From assembly GCA_027923505.1 (NCBI GenBank), contig BROI01000002.1, forward strand, positions 2,480,001-2,544,000: a DNA stretch of 64,000 nucleotides. Direction: 5' to 3'. The stretch is from Mayamaea pseudoterrestris (lineage: Eukaryota; Bacillariophyta; Bacillariophyceae; Sellaphorales; Sellaphoraceae). Positions 39,711 through 48,847 of this stretch are shown here, piece after piece (position 1 is the first letter of the stretch; every line of letters begins with the position of its first letter). A program made the translations under genes and the position numbers. A model generated the notes under the pieces. The model did not search any database. It saw only the letters and a list, made by a program, of their open reading frames with translations, and had not been told where the DNA came from.

Positions 39711-41477
39711 ATGGTGCAATATGGTCGAAGTGCACGCAAAAAGAACAATGCATCGGGTCGGAACAACAGCCGAGGTGCGGATGAACCGCAGCTGGTGAAC
39801 AAGGCGTCGAGTTTGATCTCAAGTTCCGTCTCGTTGGATGGACAGTCGCTGCAATTGCCAGAGGAATACATGCAAAGCAATGTTGCTGCCTCTTCGTTGC
39901 TGGGAATTACTCCTAGTCTCGATGGAGAATCGCTAATGCTCCCCGATGAAATGGCCTCAAACTTTGACGACGACGATGATGGAGGTCTTGCTTCCTACAT
40001 GAACATGCTCGGCGATCCGTCTGGCGAAGATAATGCGAGTCTAGACTTTCATGACGATGTTTCCAGCATTAACGACGAGTCTATTGCGCATCCTGATCCA
40101 GCAACTTTGAAGCAAAACAAAAAATACCTCAAGATAATCGGAAGCGGAAGCGGTGAAACGCAAAAGGAGTCGGACAGTGAACTACCTACCAGTACTGGCA
40201 GCGGCCAACACAAGGACGTTAATAGTTTGCAGACACCGTCAAAAATATCTTTTCCGGTGAGCACCAAGTCGAGTAAATCAAAGAATAATATCAATGAGGC
40301 GCAGAAGGTACAGGACGATGCACCCGGGGCTGGTGGATGCTGCTGCTGCCCAGTTTGGATTCGAAAGGCTCCCACTTGGCTCAAGGTTGTCTTTGCAATT
40401 AGTTTAATCCTTCTGTTGGCAGCCATGGCTTTGGTGGGTGTTGGCCTTACCATGGCCATTCGTAACAAGCAAGCTTCGCAGGCGGCGAGTGAAAATGCGA
40501 TTGGATCACCTCCTTCCCCGAGTAGTAAAACGTTTGCACCATCTGCTCTTCCCGTTGATGGTAATAATGCTGGCAATAACACGACGAGGCCAACACCAAA
40601 TAACAATGGCACGATGACCAACACGACTGACATTCCGATCAGTTCCAATAACGGTACCAATCTCACCGTATTTTACGCCACGGGCGGACGATACCCGGAT
40701 GATTTAATGGCGTCTATTCCCGACTTGCTTAGCTCTTTGCCAACGAATAGTACTCCCGGATTCATGGCCCATTTGGGTGATTGGAACGCGCCGTCCGTCT
40801 CAGGGTGCGTCGAGCAAGACTACGAAGAAGTGGGCAATCTATTTGAAAGCTCTTCGATTCCTGTCTATTTTGTGGTCGGTGACAATGAATACAATGACTG
40901 TAGCGACGAACAAAAGGCACTTGATATGTGGAGGGATGATCTGGTCGGTTACGAGACGGAGCATTGGCCAAGTCCGACCTGGGAAATTTTACGACAAGAT
41001 CAACGTGAGGAAAACTACGCCTTTTACAAGCAGCAAGCCATTTTCGTGGGAATCAACTTGGTAGCCGGTTCGGTTGTTTCGGCAGATGAATGGACTGGAC
41101 GACACGAAGACGACTTAGATTGGATTGACGCCAATTACAAGCAGTTTGGTCCGCAAGGAGCCAAGGCACTCGTCATTTTTTGCCACGCATCGCCCGATCA
41201 TGCTCCCAACGCTGATTTCTTCAGTCAACTGTTTGATCGAATTGAAACATCATACGCAGATGTCCACTTTGTGATTGTCCATCGCAACACACCGCAGCAG
41301 ACGTCGGGAATGGTTCGGCAGTATGGCAACATTACGAACCTTGACCTTGTGATTGTCGAAGGTTCAGTATGGCCACCAATGAAGATTGGTTTGGATTTTT
41401 CGGGAGACGCGGTCAAGGTCATGGGCGATCAAGCGCTTTGGTACGATAAGCTTCAAGCCGATGCAGGCAGTCGTTAA
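39711..41477 (+). CDS. Membrane-anchored calcineurin-like phosphoesterase
   Basis: 588-aa, intronless. The N-terminal ~210 residues are acidic and Ser-rich (cytosolic, low complexity), followed by a Cys cluster (GGCCCCPVW, possible palmitoylation) and one transmembrane segment (VVFAISLILLLAAMALVGVG). The extracytosolic side has an Asn/Thr/Pro-rich linker with many N-glycosylation sites, then a metallophosphatase-like domain: NLTVFYATGGRYPDD, FMAHLGDWNAPS, IPVYFVVGDNEYNDCSDEQK, AKALVIFCHASPDHA and HFVIVHRNTPQQT. These occupy the positions of the family's D, GD, GNH(E/D), H and GH motifs, but several canonical ligands are replaced (GDWN, GDNEYND, final H-R instead of G-H). Catalysis is therefore uncertain. 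This architecture is common in diatoms; the physiological role is unknown. Confidence 0.75.
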   Translation: MVQYGRSARKKNNASGRNNSRGADEPQLVNKASSLISSSVSLDGQSLQLPEEYMQSNVAASSLLGITPSLDGESLMLPDEMASNFDDDDDGGLASYMNMLGDPSGEDNASLDFHDDVSSINDESIAHPDPATLKQNKKYLKIIGSGSGETQKESDSELPTSTGSGQHKDVNSLQTPSKISFPVSTKSSKSKNNINEAQKVQDDAPGAGGCCCCPVWIRKAPTWLKVVFAISLILLLAAMALVGVGLTMAIRNKQASQAASENAIGSPPSPSSKTFAPSALPVDGNNAGNNTTRPTPNNNGTMTNTTDIPISSNNGTNLTVFYATGGRYPDDLMASIPDLLSSLPTNSTPGFMAHLGDWNAPSVSGCVEQDYEEVGNLFESSSIPVYFVVGDNEYNDCSDEQKALDMWRDDLVGYETEHWPSPTWEILRQDQREENYAFYKQQAIFVGINLVAGSVVSADEWTGRHEDDLDWIDANYKQFGPQGAKALVIFCHASPDHAPNADFFSQLFDRIETSYADVHFVIVHRNTPQQTSGMVRQYGNITNLDLVIVEGSVWPPMKIGLDFSGDAVKVMGDQALWYDKLQADAGSR

Positions 41478-41721
41478 TGAAATATCAAGCTCGAATATGA
41501 AAACAGTACACTAGCCACCAACTCTTATCGCCTTTGTTGCGGCAGTCACTCAACGTGCCGTAGGCTTCGGATCAAACGATATTGATATAAGATCTGACAC
41601 GCAATAAAGTAGCCATTTTCGTTCGTAGATATCTTAGATTTTGAACGTACACAATATATATTAATACACATTGCCCAAGTACGAGTAGGATGCAAAAATT
41701 TGGTACGGAATCAAAACATTA

Positions 41722-41794
41722 GCTTCTTGTCGGATTCGAACCAACGACCTTCTCATTACGAATGAGATGCTCTAACCAACTGAGCCAAAGAAGC
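41722..41794 (-). tRNA. trnT-CGU: tRNA-Thr (CGU)
   Basis: Minus-strand 73-nt cloverleaf without intron. The acceptor stem GCTTCTT pairs with AAGAAGC, the D arm is GCTC...GAGC, and the anticodon stem TCTCA/TGAGA closes the loop TTCGTAA, giving anticodon CGT (threonine ACG). The T arm is GTTGG/CCGAC around TTCGAAT. Internal promoter boxes A (TGGCTCAGTTGG) and B (GGTTCGAATCC) match nuclear polymerase III genes. CCA is not encoded. Confidence 0.95.
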
Positions 41795-41927
41795 AGGACT
41801 GCAAGATTGACCAATTATTGCATGTTGAAGATAAAGAACAATGATGACGGAGTATTGTCGGAGGGGCAGACGATGAACGAGCGCAACAACACCAACTACA
41901 TTGGACAATTCTCCCAGTGTCACAGCC

Positions 41928-42365
41928 ATGACAACCTCTTCTTCCTTTACTGGCGGAGCTCTTTCCTTTAAAGGTGACAAGAAGGCCAAGAAAAAGAAGT
42001 CAAAGTCAAAACATGATCACAGCTCCAATTTCGACGATAAACTGGATGTGCTGCCACCATCCGCATCAGGAGCATTGACTAGTAGCCCAAACAACGAAGA
42101 CGACAACTTGACCGAGGCTGAAAGAAAGGCGTTGCGTAGAAAGAGGAAACGAGAACATCAAGAATTGGAAATTGTGGCCAAGAAGAGTCATCGCGAGCGC
42201 ATAGAAGAGTTCAACCAAGCTCTGGCCTCTGTGACGGAGCATAACGACATTCCTCGCGTACGTTTAGCGACTGTGGGCTTTATTAAAAGGCGAATATTAG
42301 CAATCTGCAACATCTAACACATTCTCTATGTTTTACTGCAGGTGAGCGCCGCTGGAAATGGTTAG
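41928..42365 (+). CDS. FAM32A: FAM32A-like nuclear protein
   Basis: Small basic protein of the FAM32A family, a metazoan step-II splicing factor near the spliceosome active site. ATG 41928 gives FTGGALSFKGDKKAKKKKSK, the usual lysine-rich start, then LTEAERKALRRKRKREHQEL and the conserved end KSHRERIEEFNQALASVTEH followed by NDIPR. Intron 42258-42341 (GTACGT...CTGCAG, 84 nt) joins a last exon of only 24 nt coding VSAAGNG and TAG. Family C-termini likewise end a few residues after DIP(R/K)V. Total 117 aa. An alternative 3' exon is possible (see 42476-42648). Confidence 0.85.
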
Positions 42366-42852
42366 TCGATTGTGTTGTGATGCTCGCTGCCGCCCGAATG
42401 TGAGTTTCGCATTGTCACTACTACTTGGCAAATGATGTCGGCAGTGGGCAGTTTATGCTGTTTATTTCTTGCCAGTAAAGATCGGAAAACCTGTTTACAA
42501 GAAGATAGATGAGACGACTGAAAGATCCTGCACAGTAGATGATGGTTTAGATCTCATCAGCCAGCTCAGTACGACTGCGATTCCAAGTAAAGAGTCTGTT
42601 CGATCCGACTCCTATCTCAATCCTGACTGCTGTTTATCTCACTTATAAACATGTGAAGTAGTTATGATAACCGGGTACGGCGCGAAACCAGCTTGTAGTT
42701 GATGTTGTCTCTCACTCCTGGCCGAGGTTGAAAACGGAGTCGCAGCGCGTTTCCTCCGACCATCGATGCCGACTGCGATCGAGCGGCAACCACTATAACA
42801 TTGGATCGGCAAATGCATCTTGCATCTTTGCCACATAAAAACCTTCTTCCTC
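42366..42852. other. Intergenic; possible alternative 3' exon of FAM32A-like gene
   Basis: 487 bp. Between an acceptor at 42475 (TTCTTGCCAG) and TAA at 42646-42648 there is a 56-codon open frame in phase with a GTTAGT donor at 42361, giving KIGKPVYKKIDETTERSCTV and onward. Only a possibility. The remainder shows nothing. Confidence 0.25.
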
Positions 42853-43899
42853 ATGTCTTTCGTCTGGCGCACAGCTAGTCGAGCTGGTGCTCCACTTGCG
42901 ACTGCCCTCGTATCGACGCACTTGACATTCACCAAGTGCGATGCAAGTGCTGCCAGCGATCCAAATAATGTAACCGAAGCTTCTCCCACAAGCACTGCTG
43001 CTAGCGACTATGAAACTCACTTTAAACTTTCTGAAAAGGAAGGAATGCGACCTGACGAAACGGGAGACTTTCATGGTCTATTCCCTCGCCGTCAACTTTG
43101 GCATCCGTTGGTTCCCTACCCGCTCTGGACCAAGAATTGGGACGGCCGCGAACCGGCATCAACCGGTGACAAGGAACTCGATCGAGAGCAGATGCGTCGA
43201 ATCAGAAAGCATGGAGTGACGCGTCATATCATTCTCATTCGGCATGGGCAGTACGATGAGTCTGAGAAGGAAGATGAACTTCGCAAGCTCACGCCGTTGG
43301 GTAAAGAACAAGCGGCCTTGACGGGGAAGCGACTCGCCGACATGATGGCTGGCGCCGAGGACGACTTTGGTCCCTGCAACATTACGCACCTTCGTGTCAG
43401 TAACATGACACGAGCCAAAGAAACGGCAGATATTATCGCCTCATACTTGCCGAATGTACGCTTCGAAGATCCAGATGCGCAGCTGAACGAAGGCCGCCCT
43501 TGTCATCATATTCCTGGAGTAAAGGTATCAAAACGAACGATTGAACTTACGGATGAGAATCATTTTCGCATTGAGGCTGCCTTTCGCCAGTACTTTTATC
43601 GTGAACCGCTTGCCGACAGTCACGATTTACAATGTGTGGCTGAACTTCAAGACAAGCATGATGGAGAGCAGCACGAGTTTGAAGTCATTGTCTGCCATGC
43701 CAATGTCATTCGCTACTTTTTATGCCGCGCCTTGCAGCTACCACCAGAAGCTTGGCTCAGATACTGCCCGTTTAATTGCAGTTTGACTTACATAACCATC
43801 CGTAGCACTGGTTCCGTTTCTTGCCGCATGATGGGAGACATTGGGCATCTATCATACGGGAAGTCAACCTTCAGCAAGCATCATGGTTTTAACTGGTAA
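42853..43899 (+). CDS. PGAM5: PGAM5-like mitochondrial phosphatase
   Basis: Histidine phosphatase superfamily (phosphoglycerate-mutase fold), closest in layout to PGAM5, a mitochondrial Ser/Thr/His phosphatase. ATG 42853 starts with a presequence-like stretch (MSFVWRTASRAGAPLATALV). A linker with the PGAM5-type WTKNWDGREP motif precedes the domain (in PGAM5 the WDxNWD multimerisation motif activates the enzyme). The catalytic domain has HIILIRHGQYDESEKEDELR (RHG), LTPLGKEQAALTGKRLA, HLRVSNMTRAKETADII, LNEGRPCHHIPG and EVIVCHANVIRYFLCRALQL with the second catalytic His. 348 aa, intronless. Confidence 0.9.
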   Translation: MSFVWRTASRAGAPLATALVSTHLTFTKCDASAASDPNNVTEASPTSTAASDYETHFKLSEKEGMRPDETGDFHGLFPRRQLWHPLVPYPLWTKNWDGREPASTGDKELDREQMRRIRKHGVTRHIILIRHGQYDESEKEDELRKLTPLGKEQAALTGKRLADMMAGAEDDFGPCNITHLRVSNMTRAKETADIIASYLPNVRFEDPDAQLNEGRPCHHIPGVKVSKRTIELTDENHFRIEAAFRQYFYREPLADSHDLQCVAELQDKHDGEQHEFEVIVCHANVIRYFLCRALQLPPEAWLRYCPFNCSLTYITIRSTGSVSCRMMGDIGHLSYGKSTFSKHHGFNW

Positions 43900-44315
43900 T
43901 GCAGATGCTTGTGACCGTACACATGCGATGGGAGCCGCTACTGATTGTTTGCCTCCAAGCTATTCGATTGTCTCATGATAAACACCTCAAAAGCGGCCAA
44001 TAGAGCTCGCGTCAGTATTAACATAATTTAACCTATATCTGCAAGTGTTTGCCTATGATATTGAGCAGATACCGGTTCTTGTATGTACATAACTAATCAG
44101 AGCATTTTTGGTCGTAGTGAACTTGCAGTGGAGTGGCTCGTTACCGATGGGTCATTACAGAAGCCAGTGCGACATTGAGTTAGAAACGGATGCGATGCAC
44201 AAACGCTCCACACCATGGCAATCGCGTGCGTTGCCGGACAAACAGATCCAAGCCAAGCACCCTCTTCGATCAAAGCGTTAAATCGTGTTATATTACAAAC
44301 TGCAGTACTGGCAAA
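43900..44315. other. Intergenic with TACCGGT
   Basis: 416 bp upstream of the TBC1D23-like gene; TACCGGT at 44070-44076. An alternative upstream ATG for the next gene lies at 44190. Nothing else. Confidence 0.4.
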
Positions 44316-47300
44316 ATGAGTCATAATGACGGGGATGATGATGACGACATGGCTGACCTCTTTTCCTTTGGAGCTGAAGGGGGCGAAACGGATCCAGAAA
44401 TCGTTGGCCAGGAGTTTAGTGTCGGCGATGCTGCCACGGCAAGCTCTCGTCCACGACTAAATTCCGATGATAGTCTTATTGACATGATTGAAAATGAGGG
44501 CGTCAAGGGAGTTTTGTCGGGAGTTGGTTTGATCGAGGACCATGATCCAGAAACGCAGGACATTTTAAAGTGGTTGGACAATGAGGATGATACTGCTGCG
44601 ACAGATGTACTGACTGAGCGAACTGTGTCGCAGGATGACGAAGAAGAGCAAAGACAAGAAATTGTTCTGCCTTCAGTGGAACCAACCGTAGTGGCGCTGC
44701 CTCCAATATTTACGAGTTTACAAGAAGCGCTTGACTCGAAAGAATCAACCTCGGAACAGATTCGACAACTCGCTCTGACTGAAGATGTTATAAGAAGGGA
44801 ACAGAGGCCTGAGTTGTATTGTCGGCTAGTTTGCAACAAGACTTTGGAAGAGACACTAAGCTCAAGTCTAGCCGACTCTTTCGAGCACTGGAGCCAAGAG
44901 GCAGCACCCAACGATGACATGACACTTGCAACTTTAGAAGGCTGGACGAATACTCAAGCCCTAGCCTTGTCTGAACAATATACCTGCAATGTCGAAGACC
45001 TGAAGAAGCTTCTTTTATACCGACTTCGCTCTCATGGAAGCGAGCAAGACCTTCTTCTTCCACCCGTTGCAGCAACGTTGCTTTCCACTGGAATGCCGCT
45101 TGCTGCGTGTAGTGTGGTCTTACATCAGATACTTCCCAACTATATGCCTTTGTTAAACTTGCCGCAAAAGGAGCGTTGGGAGGCGTCGTTGAGTATGCAT
45201 TCCGAATTCTACTTGCTCGCCGTATATCACCTTCCGCTGCTAGTTTTTCACCTCGATCAGTACTTGCAAGGCTGGCATTGGCCAAAGCAACATGACACAG
45301 ACGGAAACGGCACAGAATTAGAGCCTACAGAGAAAGGTCGCAACCTGCAATCACTAGGGCAGCTCCCACCTTCCTGGCTGCTAAGCCACTTTGCAGGTGA
45401 ATCGAATGGGACATTCTATTTGGGTCAGGAAGACGTATTAGAAGTTTGGGACAATTCTTTCACGCGACAAGATCCAGCACTTCGGTTCTTTTTGACATTA
45501 GCCTTGCTAGAGCAAGCCTCAGACACACTTATACTATTGACAGGCAACGAGTTAAAGGAACAGTTTGAGTCGTCGCTGACAATCAACAAAAAGGACGGGG
45601 GCACATCAATCGGCCGCTGGGTTGACCGCGCGGAGATCATGCGTGGGGCCACTCCTGACACTGTGGTGCTAAAATTGAGAACAGCCGAAGATTCGGCGGT
45701 GCAACATACAATAAAGCTTCGTCAGGAACGAGCTGAACAAGAACTAAAGTTGAAAATGGAGGCAGAGTCGATCGCTCACAAGATAGCTCATGAGAAGAAA
45801 GCGGATGAAGCACGAGAACGATTGAACAGGGCCAGGCTCGTTGCCTTCTATCGAAAGCATATGCCCGACAAGGAAAACAATGTTGACACAATTCTAGTGA
45901 ACTACGCTGGTCGATTGGACGTATTGGAAAAGAAGTTGAAGGCGAAATACGGCGAAGGATTCAATCCAGCATTTAAATCAAAACAGGAGGTGGATGTTCC
46001 AAATGAGACACTTAAGCGTATTGCAACTTTGAACAAGGGTATTGGGGGCGTTTTTGGTGCCAAGGGACCAAAAGAGGACGAAGTGGTCGAGTGTTGTCTG
46101 CCATCCGAGCATGTATCAGTCCAGGTTTTGGCGTCCGAAGTCTTGCCCGTCTTTTGTTGGTCAAAAGAAGCAGTTGCGGTCCGAGGCGTGAAGTACAAAC
46201 CCGTTCAGAGACGAAAATATCTTAAATTTTGTATAATAGACTGTCGAACCGAAGCGGCCGCCGTTGAGCAGGGACGTTTCCCTACATCAATGAACCTAAG
46301 CCCGGAGATTATGATGGCTCCTGAAAAACTGAATGATGCTGAAGAGAGATTTGAGTCGCTGCGGGGCGCTGCGCATATCGTGATTATGGGTGATGGATTT
46401 TCCGCTTTGCCACAGCTTTACAATTACAAATTGAACCCTCGGACCGAGGAACTCATTTTAGAAGATCAGTCGCGGGTGCAAAATTGTGCCCTTTTCTTTG
46501 TCAAGCGGGGTTTCCCATTTGTGTCAATATTGGAAGGAGGATTTGCGGCATGTCACTCGTGGATCATTCGCGAGGGACCAGCGCATGAGCTTGCTGCATC
46601 TTCAGTGCTGTCAGACTATGTGCCTGATGGTTCTTTATTTGGTCAGCTTGAGGCGTTCCATAACGCGTCCGGGGCGGAAAAGGCGCAGCGAAGAATGCAA
46701 TCGATTCTCGACAAGTCATTGACAGTCGTTGCTAAGCGAGCTCAACAGCTCGAGGATTTTGCGAACGAGCTCGATAATGTAGAGACTACGGCTGCTGGAT
46801 TTCGTAGCTTGTTCGGACGAGGAGCGTCGAGCGCCCAAAAATCTACATCTGGTAGCCGGCCGAGTGTCAGTTTGCAGGAGTCGAAGGATGGTGAGGGCTT
46901 GAAGCAATTTTTTGTTGGGATCGGCAAATCTTTTGATGAAGAGCGCACCTGTCTGCCTGAAGCAGAACCCACGTCGTCGGCGTCTGAACAGCCAACACAA
47001 ATCACTGAAACCTCCGAGCCATCGGAAGACTCGACGAAGGAAAAGGTGGAAGGGTTTGATGCAACAGCTCACACACCCCGAACGGATGATAGTCTAGACC
47101 GAAAGGCCATGGGCCCTGCACCAACTGTAAATGCCTTTGCCAATCTGTGGCGCCGCGGAACATCTGGTGGCAACTCTGGAGCCACAGGCACTATAGTTGC
47201 GGCTGATAACGCTCCGGAAATGGCCGTGGTTGGCACGACAAAGACTGAACCTGCTGGGGGAATTGGCGGCTTTTTGAAGCGAAATCCTTTTGCTCGCCTT

Positions 47301-47558
47301 GGTAGCGGTGGGGCATCGAATCAAACGTCAGCCGAGTCGGGTTTGGCTCCGGCGGGCAAAACAAAAGCTACTGGTACCACAGAATCAGTTCAAGCTGAGG
47401 AAGAAACTTCATCCGTTTTAAACCCAATGTCCGATGGCGAGGAAGAGGTCGTATTCGAAATTGGAGACGCTTCAGTAGCTATCGAAAGTGAACATATGGA
47501 TGAGATAGACACTACCACCGGCGTCAATGCTAGCAAGGCTGAAGTCGAGCAAGTATAA
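44316..47558 (+). CDS. TBC1D23: TBC1D23-like golgin-adaptor protein (TBC + rhodanese)
   Basis: Adaptor that in animals links golgin-captured endosomal vesicles to the trans-Golgi via the WASH complex. ATG 44316 (AAAATGAGTC) is preferred; ATG 44190 is in frame and would add 42 residues. Acidic start (MSHNDGDDDDDMADLFSFGA), then a degenerate TBC domain (LEGWTNTQALALSEQYTC, YLLAVYHLPLLVFHLDQYL, GWHWPKQ, SHFAGESNGTFYLGQEDVLE, VWDNSFTRQDPALRFFLTLA). No Arg/Gln finger motif is evident, as in TBC1D23. A charged coiled coil (LRQERAEQELKLKMEAESI) follows, then a rhodanese-like domain near residue 640 (YLKFCIIDCRTEAAAVEQG...ILEGGFAACHSWI) lacking a normal Cys loop. The long low-complexity C-terminus is unlike the PH-type end of animal forms. 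1080 aa, intronless. Confidence 0.85.
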   Translation: MSHNDGDDDDDMADLFSFGAEGGETDPEIVGQEFSVGDAATASSRPRLNSDDSLIDMIENEGVKGVLSGVGLIEDHDPETQDILKWLDNEDDTAATDVLTERTVSQDDEEEQRQEIVLPSVEPTVVALPPIFTSLQEALDSKESTSEQIRQLALTEDVIRREQRPELYCRLVCNKTLEETLSSSLADSFEHWSQEAAPNDDMTLATLEGWTNTQALALSEQYTCNVEDLKKLLLYRLRSHGSEQDLLLPPVAATLLSTGMPLAACSVVLHQILPNYMPLLNLPQKERWEASLSMHSEFYLLAVYHLPLLVFHLDQYLQGWHWPKQHDTDGNGTELEPTEKGRNLQSLGQLPPSWLLSHFAGESNGTFYLGQEDVLEVWDNSFTRQDPALRFFLTLALLEQASDTLILLTGNELKEQFESSLTINKKDGGTSIGRWVDRAEIMRGATPDTVVLKLRTAEDSAVQHTIKLRQERAEQELKLKMEAESIAHKIAHEKKADEARERLNRARLVAFYRKHMPDKENNVDTILVNYAGRLDVLEKKLKAKYGEGFNPAFKSKQEVDVPNETLKRIATLNKGIGGVFGAKGPKEDEVVECCLPSEHVSVQVLASEVLPVFCWSKEAVAVRGVKYKPVQRRKYLKFCIIDCRTEAAAVEQGRFPTSMNLSPEIMMAPEKLNDAEERFESLRGAAHIVIMGDGFSALPQLYNYKLNPRTEELILEDQSRVQNCALFFVKRGFPFVSILEGGFAACHSWIIREGPAHELAASSVLSDYVPDGSLFGQLEAFHNASGAEKAQRRMQSILDKSLTVVAKRAQQLEDFANELDNVETTAAGFRSLFGRGASSAQKSTSGSRPSVSLQESKDGEGLKQFFVGIGKSFDEERTCLPEAEPTSSASEQPTQITETSEPSEDSTKEKVEGFDATAHTPRTDDSLDRKAMGPAPTVNAFANLWRRGTSGGNSGATGTIVAADNAPEMAVVGTTKTEPAGGIGGFLKRNPFARLGSGGASNQTSAESGLAPAGKTKATGTTESVQAEEETSSVLNPMSDGEEEVVFEIGDASVAIESEHMDEIDTTTGVNASKAEVEQV

Positions 47559-47587
47559 TCTATACATAATTAGCTTGTTAGCAGACA

Positions 47588-48580
47588 CTACAAATATCTC
47601 ACTTGCACACTTTCGCCAGCGAGATTGGCTTCGTTCATCGTCAAGCTCTGCAAGTCAGCCATGTCTTTTAGCGGAAATCCATACTTTAAGTCAATGGATC
47701 GATCGCCCCCAGTTAGTTGGTGACAAACTGCATATACTTGCATGACCGAGTCTGTCGCCAAGAAGCGTCTCACGACGCGCTTGCCGTCCGGTAGTTTCAA
47801 CTGTAGCCGTAAGCATCCCGGCGCGTCAGCTGGCGGCTCGGGCGTCACAGGCGGCATAATTGTAGTCTCCTGTACGCTGAGTAGCAAAGCACGCTGCAAG
47901 TCCTTCTCTTCTTGGCTGCAAGTGTTTCCGTTGGTCGGTGACGCTTGTAGTTTCATGCCGCTTCCTGTCAAACTCTCCCATGGATCTCTTGGAGTGGCCC
48001 TGCCTTTCAGCAAGTCTTCCATACAATGATACACTCCATGGGTCGTCACAGAGGAGTGCGGCTTTGCTCCAGCCGGAGGCAAGCCCCGTTCAATAGCAAA
48101 AATGGTGTAACCATCATTGTGCATCCATGCATCCATTTCTGTCGCCAAACGGAAGTGTGAAATAGCAATCGGAAGTTCCAGCATGCTGTTTAAATTCCAG
48201 AACCTGTCTCCAACCTTCCTAATAGTGAACCAGTGGCTGGATTTATGGAGGACGAATCCTTCGAGTGTAGTAATGTCAATGCTCTTGTCAATGGTCGACA
48301 AATGCGGAAGCTGTAAACCAAACATGTTTTGAAGGGCTGCCTTGAGAACCTGAATCGAAAAGTTTCCTTGCGGGTCGACGTTAGCCGATGGTGCGTATGC
48401 AGCCGATGAGTCCATGACCTTTCGTTCCATGGCGTCAAGCGTCATGGCAATGTCGGCTAGCATGCCAGCGTCAAAGACGGGACTTTGCACAAGGTTGTTC
48501 AAAGCATGCTGTCCACAGAGGAGCGCTTGCTGGCGCTCGTGGTAGATCCAAATATCCTTGGCAGATTGGGATTCAACCAT
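47588..48580 (-). CDS. ATXN3: Ataxin-3-like deubiquitinase (Josephin + UIM + UBX)
   Basis: Josephin-family cysteine deubiquitinase. The catalytic domain starts IWIYHERQQALLCGQHALNN with the nucleophile Cys22; the catalytic His is in SSHWFTIRKV and the Asn in RFWNLNSML. A ubiquitin-interacting motif (EEKDLQRALLLSVQE) follows. The last ~80 residues form a UBX-like ubiquitin fold (CLRLQLKLPDGKRVVRRFLA, YGFPLKDMADLQSLTMNEAN) that would bind p97/CDC48. Animal ataxin-3 binds p97 through a short Arg motif and has polyQ instead; UBX-bearing ataxin-3 is known in protists such as apicomplexans. 330 aa, intronless. Stop 29 nt from TBC1D23. Confidence 0.9.
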   Translation of the reverse strand: MVESQSAKDIWIYHERQQALLCGQHALNNLVQSPVFDAGMLADIAMTLDAMERKVMDSSAAYAPSANVDPQGNFSIQVLKAALQNMFGLQLPHLSTIDKSIDITTLEGFVLHKSSHWFTIRKVGDRFWNLNSMLELPIAISHFRLATEMDAWMHNDGYTIFAIERGLPPAGAKPHSSVTTHGVYHCMEDLLKGRATPRDPWESLTGSGMKLQASPTNGNTCSQEEKDLQRALLLSVQETTIMPPVTPEPPADAPGCLRLQLKLPDGKRVVRRFLATDSVMQVYAVCHQLTGGDRSIDLKYGFPLKDMADLQSLTMNEANLAGESVQVRYL

Positions 48581-48720
48581 AATTGGTTTCTAAATTCAAA
48601 GTAAGTTTCACTACCAATCGCCGATGTCCATCAAAGAATTTTGTCGGCCATAGGCAGTGAATCCCATGGTCAACATCCGACGCCGATCGACGGTTAACGA
48701 CGCGCACCGTTGTAGTGTCG

Positions 48721-48727
48721 TACCGGT
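48721..48727. promoter_or_regulatory. TACCGGT in ATXN3/TYW2 divergent promoter
   Basis: In the 267-bp space between divergent starts at 48580 and 48848; part of the recurrent TACCGG set. Function inferred. Confidence 0.3.
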
Positions 48728-48847
48728 TAAAAATTTCAAAATTTATATCGCACTGGTTCTCAGCAGTTCCATCCATCTCGAATTGAAATACGTCCTCGCG
48801 CGCAATCGATCACACTGTCAATAGAGTATAGCTACCGTAGAAGCTTC

